This document shows positions 12,001 through 15,338 of a stretch of DNA of 28,528 bases, one piece after another. A program made the translations under genes and the position numbers. The notes beneath the pieces are model-generated. The model was given only the letters and a program-made list of their open reading frames with translations, was not told the origin of the DNA and made no database searches. Origin of the DNA: Pseudomonadota bacterium (GTDB lineage: Bacteria > Pseudomonadota > Alphaproteobacteria > Sphingomonadales > Sphingomonadaceae); the NCBI GenBank assembly GCA_023413015.1, contig JAEZQR010000096.1, positions 1 to 28,528 of the forward strand. The letters run 5' to 3'. Within the stretch, counting starts at the first letter, position 1. Each line of letters begins with the position of its first letter.

Positions 12001-13973
12001 ACGGCGTGGTGACCTTCAGCTACAAGGCGAACGACGGCCAGGCCGACAGCAACGTCGCGACCGTCACGCTGACGGTCGTGCCGGTGAACGATGCTCCGAT
12101 CGCGAACGATGACGCCTATACCGTCGTCGAGGATGGCAGGTTGACGGTCGCCGCGCCGGGCGTGCTGGTCAACGACAGCGACGTCGAGGGCGACCGGCTG
12201 ACCGCCGTTCTCGTGACCGGACCGAGCCATGGCACGCTGGCGCTCAACGCCGACGGCAGCTTCGTCTACACGCCGACCGCCGACTATCACGGGCCCGACA
12301 GCTTCACCTATCGGGCCAGCGACGGGACCGCGACGTCCGCGATCCGGACCGTTGCGATCACCGTGACGGCGGTCAACGACGCGCCGGTCGCGCGACCGGA
12401 CACCGTCACCACCGCAGAGGACAGCCCGGTCACCTTCGACGTCCGCACCAACGATGGCGATGTCGACGGCGATCCGCTCCGCGTCACCGGGATCGACGGC
12501 AAGCCGATCGCCCCTGGCGAGTCGGTGGCGGTTGCGGGCGGCGTCATCGGCCTGAACCCGGACGGCACGCTCACCTTCACGCCGACGCCGGACTTCAACG
12601 GCACGCCGTCCTTCACCTACACGCTGTCGGACGGCCGCGGCGGCACGGCGACCGCGACGGTGAATCTCGCTGTCACGCCGGTGAACGACCCGCCGGCGGA
12701 CCTCAACGTCACGACACCGGGCGGCAATCCGCGGCTCACGGTGATCGAGAATACACCCGGTGCGGTGATTGGGCCGGTCACGGCGTTCGATCCGGACACC
12801 GGCGACCGCCTGACCTTCACCGTCAGCGATCCGCGCTTCGAGATCGTCGACGGCGTGCTGAAGCTCAAGCCCGGCATCAGTCTCGATTACGAGGCGGCCC
12901 GCACCGTTACGCTCAATGTCACGGTGACGGATGCGGCAGGCAGCAGCCTGACCAAGCCGTTCGTCGTCAATGTGCTCGACGTCAACGAAGCCTCGATCGC
13001 GAACGGCGATACCTACGGGGTTGACGGCGGCGCGACGCTCACGGTTCCGGCCGCGACGGGCGTGCTCGCCAACGACAACGACCCGGAGGGCGCCCCGCTC
13101 GCCGCGCAGCTGGTGACGGGGCCGACGAACGGTACGCTCACGCTCAACGCCGACGGTAGCTTCACCTATGTGCCCAACACGGGCTTCGCGGGCATCGACC
13201 GCTTCACCTACCGGGCAGAGGATGGCAGCGGGGTGGCCGGCACCGCAACGGTTACCATCACCGTTCGGGCGGTGCCGGTTCCGCCGGTCGTGACGCCGCC
13301 GGTGGTCGTGCTGCCGCCCGCGCCGCCTCCGCCGCCGGTCGTCGTCCCCGATCCGACGCCGCCGGCGGCCCCGCCGCCCGTCTTCGTCATCCCAGGCGAC
13401 ACGGCAAGCAGCTCGAATCCCGGCGCGATCCCCGGGCTTGATGTCGACAATGCGATGGCCTCGCGGCTCTCGATCAACCCGCTGTTCACCGACAGCGGTG
13501 GCTACCAGGTGATGGTGCTGCCCGGCGGCGAGGACAATCTTGTCCTGTTCCGCGGCGTGCCCGATCAGGAGTTCGCGAGCACCGGCAGCATCGTTCGCTT
13601 CGCCGTGCCGGTCGATGCCTTCGCGCATACGCGGACGGACCAGACGATCACGCTGGTCGCGACGCAGCTCGACGGCAAGCCGCTTCCGGCCTGGCTGACC
13701 TTCAGCAGCGCCCGCGGCCTGTTCGAGGGCGTGCCGCCGGACGGCCTCAACACCGAGGTCGCGATCAAGGTGGTGGCCCGCGACCGCGAAGGTCGCGAGG
13801 CGGCAGCGGTCTTCCGCGTCAAGATCAGCGCGGCCGGCGTGTCCGAGCGCGTGGCCCTGAACCGGCCTGACGCGGCTGACCGGTTCGCCAAGCGCCAGCC
13901 GGTCACGCTCGCCGAAAGCCGGATGACGAATGACATCCGCCTGAAGGCGGCGAAGCTCGCCCGGCGGATATGA
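1..13973 (+). CDS. Giant LEPR/DUF4347 cadherin-like repeat protein (5' partial)
   Basis: Frame 3 is open from the window edge to a TGA at 13971-13973, giving 4,656 visible residues with the true start upstream. In order I see an LEPR motif at 27-53 (ALEPRFVFD), an Ala/Asp/Glu-rich stretch, DUF4347 at about 387-890, a unique segment to about 1320, and about 28 cadherin/VCBS/Ig-like modules of 80-125 residues. Most modules end in VNDAP or GANDAP. An insert with two EF-hand-like loops lies at about 2824-3570. The C-terminus has a proline-rich linker (13266-13400), an Ig/PIG-like domain and a basic tail. I find only two cysteines and no GGxGxD RTX nonapeptides. Families with this layout are large extracellular adhesins or biofilm proteins, so a secreted or surface adhesin is inferred. 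It is followed by two membrane genes, the first overlapping it by ATGA, which probably handle its export or anchoring. The exact ligand is unknown. Confidence 0.93.
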   Translation, partial: KRPKPAPFALEPRFVFDAAAAADVVQAADKVAPAVLERTLAEATAPAAKHDWLAAAEAATDGSSEAAEGAAEATAPDGLDHGASERPATPDARSTVGDDARAGRIADDGWHEEADLWLEAAATLADEAAKMLYIVDSRVADLDWIVSRLPEGAYVALDPTRDGISQVTEFLQGRTGVATLAFISDGAPGRTLLGSTELNADTLEERAAEISQWSASLTEDGDILLLGCAIAEGASGNELLQHLADLTGADVAGSTNLTGSAELGGDLVLERQVGRIDAGAQAAVDAALDGYQHVLAMTSASFVTADSSDGYTRDELRAGLTIKVDYNDGNKTGRTFLIVVREGSSSGAVLYWQVYTFTGNGNGGESQNLTTITDPFGSYAGGGNIWIGITQGSGLTAGNSGQYGSAGFKPAPPTFSGATATSNLSVAYSGNTPPTNTPPTSTNDTVTTSEDTPVVLTIDDFGTYNDSEGTPLAAVQITALPSAGALQYNIGTTWVPVTVNQSISVADINAGKLRFSPAADANGTGYASIGFKVSDGQSTSAATYSLTVDVTPVNDAPVNTVPAGPIAVSGSTPTAVTGLSISDVDAGDGTLTTTLSVSNGTLSVAAVGGGASISNNGTGAVTLTGTLAQINAALGGVGSSILFTRGSGFTGNVTLTMATSDGGNTGSGGALSDTDSVTLTVAESAAAIPDTASLTEDSATTTATGNLLANDLSPGSVTGIRVTGGTIGTVGQPLSGTYGMLTVNSDGTYSYVLDNSRAATQALSPGNPGSDVFTYTVSNGSQQATLTINVIGVNDAPVLDATKSPVLTSVGQGASAPVNGSTAGTLVSALLTGNVSDVDSASPGMALTGLDRTNGTWWLSNDNGSTWSQISASLSASNALLLAPTARLYFQPNASYAGTLTNAITFRAWDRSTGTTGNFADTTTNGNATAFSTATDTAAITVRPSYSLTSPDSAFAPLLVGNRFDPSSDTQSNAADLDLYGQNGTPLLYGAFDQTDGYLYYRVRIDNPTLSKGVPVFTGVLLLGVDANGDGKLDIFIGVDGRNNGLGVVTFDPGNDLNISPSTTSITNQRSVSSVAGTTAAKTDYMSYALAGADLGGDGKQDALLTFRLPFSILESRLEALLAAKGISYNLTPGSTVSYALLTMTQNNSINGDIGGVGKLTNTQKNITWTDLGVLTPVSFAAPSLSNISGSIGYIENGAPVRLAPDATFTDLDSVTYGGGRLAVTLSGMQAGDTLSFVAVGGITTSGTDLRYNGISIGTISTASGSLTVEFAGTATKAAVEAVMQALSFSSTSDNPGATSRTASFVLTDPESNASAARSVTVFVTPVNDAPTVTTAPTVRTVTNNQTYTLAAAGVGDALLLKSGQTSGASIADVDAGTGTVTATLSAPIGIIQVYNGTTLVSGSSSATFGGVTVSGSGTGTIVLRGTVADINSFLAGSTAAQLLYQPGSSAPDGQSVVVTLGVNDLGNTGTGGALTASATFTTITLSTPPLLVGAFTGSVREDNNVQSGSLVASGALTASGNALPAPTITFLGNTAGTARIGTLTYDAGTASWTYTASNAAALIQQLAAGDRIEESFEIRATINGTTVTDYIRVTIEGVNDAPTITMAAVNPTFTELASLTTLTPVDIFAAPTALSTVEPNQLINCITLDVTSVADGETEFLRIDGSYVALTAGTTVTATNGYTVTVTANGSTISLTIDLAGGVSTAAAATLLDNLAYLNTAEILANGTRTVTITGLRDTGGTANGGQDTNNANIVSTITLLPRNDAPVLNTGLATLQAGRSFVLSNAHLLASDPDNSADELRYTLTSTPAYGKLEYLKDDVTGWTTIPNGQTFTQADIDAGRVRYVANGGVTNGSVDSLAFTVSDGALSGNGTFAITISNSNTAPIAFDSLARTNEDTTRVLTLADFLMSDADAGDTVSAIEIQGTASAGTLQRSTDGINWTAITGVLQVSAADINAGRLRFVPAANANGTGYATFEFKVLDAQGAISADSARFTIDVTPVNDAPSGAGKTVTIDEDTPYSFSAADFALTDANDSPADTLSAIVITTLPTKGTLLLSGAAVTAGQVISAAQIANLTYQPPMNDNGTGLASFTFQVRDSGGTANGGADTDPTPKTFTFNVTAVNDAPTSTNDSVTINEDTTYTLVLGDFGTYADVEGNPLGAIRITTLPTAGTFQYDNNGTWTAVTLNQVISAADITGGKLRFTPAPNANGAGYANIGFQVSDGSAFSASSYTLTVNVTPVNDAPTLAAVNRTITDTANDDSFPPLTGTLNGADVDSGTLTYGIVGGTDDGTTVTLAGTYGTLVVTKSTGAYTYTPSDAAIEPLKTNVSDLFTVTVSDGTAETQANFTVAIAGANDTPEVANPIPDRSASVGGSFSYQFAANSFADRDNDTLTYSATLSGGGVLPGWLSFDAATRTFSGTPPVGSAGTYDIQVVASDGTATASDIFRITVTATNQAPVNTVPAAQVAAEDTSLPITGISVADADDNLATTQVSVANGTLSVSLADGATISAGANSSGTLTLSGTQAQINAALATLAYKGNADFNGSDTLTVLSTDANGATDSDTVAITVTPVNDAPTGTDKTITIDEDGSYSFKAADFGFTDAHDTPANNFASVTITSVPVAGTLKLNGVDVRAGDEILVAQLGQLVFAPAANANGTGYATVGFKVRDDGGTSNGGIDTDPVAKTITFNVTAVNDAPVITSNGGGGTATLSVSENTTLVTTVTATDVDSGSLSYSIVGGADQARFTIDATTGVLRFVAAPDFEAPTDADADNVYIVQVQVSDGAGGTAVQTLSITVTDANEAPAASNDSVTTAEDTAVILSLSDFGTFSDPDAGATLTGVRITTTPTAGTLEYGGPGGWTAVAASQDISAADITGGKLRFVPAANANGTAYATIGFRVSDGALLSPTYTLTVNVTPVNDAPVNTVPGARTTAEDTPLAFTGANGVSVTDLDGDALTTIVSVTNGTLTVTTGGGASITGNGSGSVQLQGSQAEINAALAGLTYQPTADYNGSATLTVTTSDGTATDTDTIAITVTAVNDAPVLTAPSTITFTDTAGDDSFAAVVGTLSATDVDSGDTKSFSIGGSGTAAAGGPTWTLGGVTYNLSRVGTYGTLYLASATGAYRFEPADGAIEALTANTSETFQLVVTDGSNATDAKTLTINLTGANDTATIGGTATGTVAEDGTLTASGTLAVSDRDADQSSFQTPGSLAGQYGSFTFNSATGAWTYTLDNALASVQALKAGQSVTDTLTVASKDGTATQAITITINGANDAPVLTVGTPSATLIEAGHNVAGVTTATVATAKSDVDGTASYVVTGWTSVGGTSYSRDGTYGTVVLDTATGLLTYTLDNTRAATNALAQGASVADSFTLSVVDGDGAVASQTVAFTVTGTNDAPVLTAPSAIGLTDTAAVDSFTATLGTLAASDVDTADTKSFAIGGATGGSWTFGAVTYDQSRTGTYGTLYLATATGAYRFAPNAAAVNALAAGQTASETFAFTVTDAGGASDTQNLTINVTGANDPAVIGGTTTGTVVEAGGVANATAGTPSASGTLTATDVDGAATFVAQASAAMSYGSFSLAANGEWTYALDNGNAAVQALNVGQMLTETVTVTAADGTTATVTITIQGANDAPTAGAIADVGAPINQPFTYQVPANTFTDVDNATLTYSATLAGGGALPGWLSFNAATRTFSGTPGAGDAGSVVVRVTASDGSLSASRDFTIGVDNRAPTANDDTGTIGENETKDFAVLANDSDPDTGDTLSLVSIGTISVTSANAAVDGADVAGAVSIVGGQVRFVPGTSFDALAPGQTATVTIPYTIRDAAGLTATATLTVTVTGANDAPVARADSVTTSEDTPVTFDVRSNDSDVDGGSLTVTAIDGQPITAGASVSVAGGTVSLGGDGRLTFTPAADFNGTPAFTYTIGDGQGGTATATVSLTVVPVNDAPVAQPGAATGNEDDAITGSVIAIDRDGDPLTYSLVAGPSPAQGTLTFKPDGTYRFVPAPDFNGVVTFSYKANDGQADSNVATVTLTVVPVNDAPIANDDAYTVVEDGRLTVAAPGVLVNDSDVEGDRLTAVLVTGPSHGTLALNADGSFVYTPTADYHGPDSFTYRASDGTATSAIRTVAITVTAVNDAPVARPDTVTTAEDSPVTFDVRTNDGDVDGDPLRVTGIDGKPIAPGESVAVAGGVIGLNPDGTLTFTPTPDFNGTPSFTYTLSDGRGGTATATVNLAVTPVNDPPADLNVTTPGGNPRLTVIENTPGAVIGPVTAFDPDTGDRLTFTVSDPRFEIVDGVLKLKPGISLDYEAARTVTLNVTVTDAAGSSLTKPFVVNVLDVNEASIANGDTYGVDGGATLTVPAATGVLANDNDPEGAPLAAQLVTGPTNGTLTLNADGSFTYVPNTGFAGIDRFTYRAEDGSGVAGTATVTITVRAVPVPPVVTPPVVVLPPAPPPPPVVVPDPTPPAAPPPVFVIPGDTASSSNPGAIPGLDVDNAMASRLSINPLFTDSGGYQVMVLPGGEDNLVLFRGVPDQEFASTGSIVRFAVPVDAFAHTRTDQTITLVATQLDGKPLPAWLTFSSARGLFEGVPPDGLNTEVAIKVVARDREGREAAAVFRVKISAAGVSERVALNRPDAADRFAKRQPVTLAESRMTNDIRLKAAKLARRI
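27..53 (+). other. LEPR N-terminal motif of the giant protein
   Basis: Codons 27-53 read ALEPRFVFD, followed by an alanine run. This matches the short LEPR-type motif found near the N-terminus of many giant proteobacterial surface proteins, usually within the first few dozen residues, so the real start codon should lie only a little upstream of base 1. Inference: it acts as a targeting or recognition signal for the export machinery encoded downstream. Confidence 0.7.
387..890 (+). other. DUF4347 domain of the giant protein
   Basis: This stretch encodes the typical DUF4347 layout. It starts with a beta strand and the VDSRVADLD motif, then a segment like xVALDPTRDGISQV, a glycine-rich DGAPG region, the stretch DILLLGCAIAEG, and the end DLTGADVAGSTNLTG. 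DUF4347 is common at the N-terminus of giant repetitive adhesins. Its biochemical role is not established. One of the only two cysteines I see in the protein is in LLGCAIAEG. Confidence 0.8.
2824..3570 (+). other. Non-repetitive insert domain with two EF-hand-like loops
   Basis: About 250 residues here do not fit the surrounding repeats. Two calcium-loop-like motifs are visible: DANGDGKLD at 3078-3104 and DLGGDGKQD at 3282-3308. The rest is a beta-rich segment with tyrosines and hydrophobic strands, plus a short helical stretch rich in Leu and Ala (about 3330-3375). I do not recognise the family. A calcium-dependent binding or folding domain inside the stalk is the likeliest reading. Confidence 0.55.
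7173..7265 (+). repeat. Near-identical DNA repeat, copy 1 (Ig/PIG module)
   Basis: These 93 bases match 10977-11069 with only six mismatches by eye, mostly at third codon positions. They encode the core of an Ig/PIG-like module (LTYSATL to FSGTP). This is much closer than most module pairs and points to recent duplication or gene conversion. Confidence 0.8.
10977..11069 (+). repeat. Near-identical DNA repeat, copy 2 (Ig/PIG module)
   Basis: Second copy of the 93-base segment at 7173-7265, with about 93% identity counted by hand and no gaps. The flanking bases diverge quickly, so only the module core is conserved at DNA level. Confidence 0.8.
13266..13970 (+). other. C-terminal proline-rich linker, Ig/PIG-like domain and basic tail
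   Basis: After the last stalk module there is a Pro/Val-rich linker (13266-13400). An Ig/PIG-like domain follows, with LPAWLTFSSARGLFEG near 13680-13730 and VAIKVVARDREGRE near 13760-13800. A basic tail of about 40 residues ends KLARRI. There is no RTX nonapeptide block, no LPxTG-like or autotransporter barrel signature, and no PEP-CTERM motif. The secretion or anchoring signal is therefore not one of the common C-terminal types. Confidence 0.6.
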
Positions 13974-15337
13974 CCGCGCACGAGCCCGTCGTGAGCCAGC
14001 CGGCGGCCGAGCAGCTAGCGGTCGTGCTCGAGCTCGGCCGCCGGTCGCGCACGGCGTCGGACACGGCGGAGCTGGGCTTCATCGCGGTCAACGATACGCA
14101 CGCGCTCGCGCCGTATCGGCAGGCTGCGCTCTGGTCGCGCGACCACGGCGTCGTCGCGCTCTCCGGGCTGGTGGACGTCGACTCGAACGCGCCCTATGCG
14201 CAGTGGCTGCGCAAGCTGTGCGAGAGCCTCGACGAACGCACGACGGCGGGCGCGGTGACGGTCGGCGACATCGCCGAGCCGCTGCGCGAGGAATGGGCCG
14301 AGTTCTTCCCCGCCTACGGCGCTTGGCTGCCGATAAGCATCGAGGACGGGCGCGCCTCGCTCGCGCTGCTCCTGGCGCGCGACCTGCCCTGGTCCGATCG
14401 CGAGTTGCTGCTACTGACCGAATGGCTCGACGCCTGGGGCTTCGCCTATCGACAGGCGACGCGCAAGCGCCCGTCATGGCGCAGCCGCGCACGCAAACTG
14501 ATCGTCGGAGCCGATCCGGCGGCGAAATGGTGGAAGCGCCGTCCATCCAAGATCGCCGTCGCCGCGCTCCTCGTCTGCCTGTTCCCGGTCCGGCTGACGG
14601 TGCTGGCGCCGGGTGAGCTCGTGCCGTCACGTCCGGCGGTGATGCGCGCGCCGTCCGATGGCGTGGTCGACTCGGTGCTGGTGCAGCCCAATCAGACGGT
14701 GAGGCGCGGCCAGCCGCTGTTCCGGATCGATACCGCGCTTTCCGCCAGCCGGCGTGACGCGGCGCTCGAAGCCGTGGCGGCGGCGGAAGCCGAATATCAG
14801 CAGGCAGTGCAGCAGGCGCTGTTCGACGACCCGTCGAAGAGCCGGCTCGCCGGGCTGCTCGGGACGCTCGAGCAGCGCCGGGCCGAGGCCGGCTATCTGA
14901 GCGAGCAGGCCGAACGCGGTACGGTCACGGCGCCGCGTGACGGCATCGTGCTGTTCGACGATCCCAGCACGCTCGTGGGGCGTCCGGTCGCGACCGGCGA
15001 GCGCGTGATGCGCGTCGCCGATCCTTCGCAAGCCGAGATCGAGGCGTGGGTCGGCGTGGGCGACGCGATCCCGCTCGCGAACGGCACGGGGGTGCGCCTC
15101 TATCTCGACGCCAGCCCGCTGTCGCCGGTTACGGGCCAGCTGCGCTATTTCTCGCATGAGGCGGTCGAGCGGCCGGGCGGGCAATATGCCTATCGCGTCC
15201 GCGCCCGGCTCGAGCCGGGCGAGCGGGGCCGGATCGGCCTTCGCGGCACCGCGAAGCTGAACGGGCAGCGCGTGCCGCTCGTCTACTGGGTATTTCGGCG
15301 CCCGCTCGCCGCCGTCCGTCCCTACCTCGACATCTGA
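13970..15337 (+). CDS. HlyD-family membrane-fusion protein with N-terminal GAF-like region
   Basis: This 455-residue protein starts at an ATG overlapping the stop of the giant gene (ATGA, 13970-13973), which implies translational coupling. Residues 1-160 form a soluble segment resembling a GAF domain, placed before the membrane. One transmembrane helix follows at about 194-212, preceded by basic residues (WWKRRPSK). Residues 220-350 give the split lipoyl/barrel-sandwich pattern (APSDGVVDSVLVQPNQTVRRGQ and TAPRDGIVLF) around a short alpha-helical hairpin at about 255-315, and a beta-barrel follows. This is the periplasmic-adaptor fold of HlyD-type proteins. Such adaptors bridge an inner-membrane exporter to an outer-membrane channel. 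The neighbouring M50 protein and giant protein are the likely partners. The GAF-like assignment is from pattern only. Confidence 0.83.
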   Translation: MTAHEPVVSQPAAEQLAVVLELGRRSRTASDTAELGFIAVNDTHALAPYRQAALWSRDHGVVALSGLVDVDSNAPYAQWLRKLCESLDERTTAGAVTVGDIAEPLREEWAEFFPAYGAWLPISIEDGRASLALLLARDLPWSDRELLLLTEWLDAWGFAYRQATRKRPSWRSRARKLIVGADPAAKWWKRRPSKIAVAALLVCLFPVRLTVLAPGELVPSRPAVMRAPSDGVVDSVLVQPNQTVRRGQPLFRIDTALSASRRDAALEAVAAAEAEYQQAVQQALFDDPSKSRLAGLLGTLEQRRAEAGYLSEQAERGTVTAPRDGIVLFDDPSTLVGRPVATGERVMRVADPSQAEIEAWVGVGDAIPLANGTGVRLYLDASPLSPVTGQLRYFSHEAVERPGGQYAYRVRARLEPGERGRIGLRGTAKLNGQRVPLVYWVFRRPLAAVRPYLDI

Positions 15338-15338
15338 C

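Larger units (their letters stand above)
1321..13265 (+). repeat. Array of about 28 cadherin/VCBS/Ig-like modules
   Basis: Module boundaries are marked by VNDAP-like tags near 1660, 2380, 3980, 4800, 5295, 6005, 6370, 6720, 7060, 7710, 8080, 8395, 8750, 9110, 9490, 9805, 10170, 10540, 10870, 11490, 11805, 12090, 12370, 12680 and 12980. Several module types recur. Type A has DINAGKLRF and NGTGYAxxGFKVSDG (about 1321, 5660, 6020, 6385, 7730, 8405). Type B starts NTVP (1672, 7370, 8757). VCBS-like modules carry GTYGTLxxxxxTGAY (2070, 6740, 9120, 9500, 9830, 10190, 10560). Ig/PIG-like modules contain LPGWLSFxAATRTFSGTP (7075, 10880). Classical cadherin-like modules lie near 8095 and 12690. Late modules have VLANDSDP or VxSNDSDVDG (11160, 11500, 12100, 12380, 13000). 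Such arrays form extended, often calcium-stiffened stalks. Confidence 0.88.

Noticed and set aside
1321..13265. Direct repeats considered as a CRISPR-like or satellite array
   Set aside because: Periodicity is 250-380 bp, copies diverge mostly at third codon positions, and all units translate in one frame into known module types.
7110..13628. A 2,172-codon open frame on the - strand opposite the repeat array
   Set aside because: It is antisense to a clearly coding frame with recognisable domains. Its product is Arg/Gly/Ala/Asp-rich with no family motif. High GC codon bias repeated over many similar modules keeps the opposite frame free of stops.
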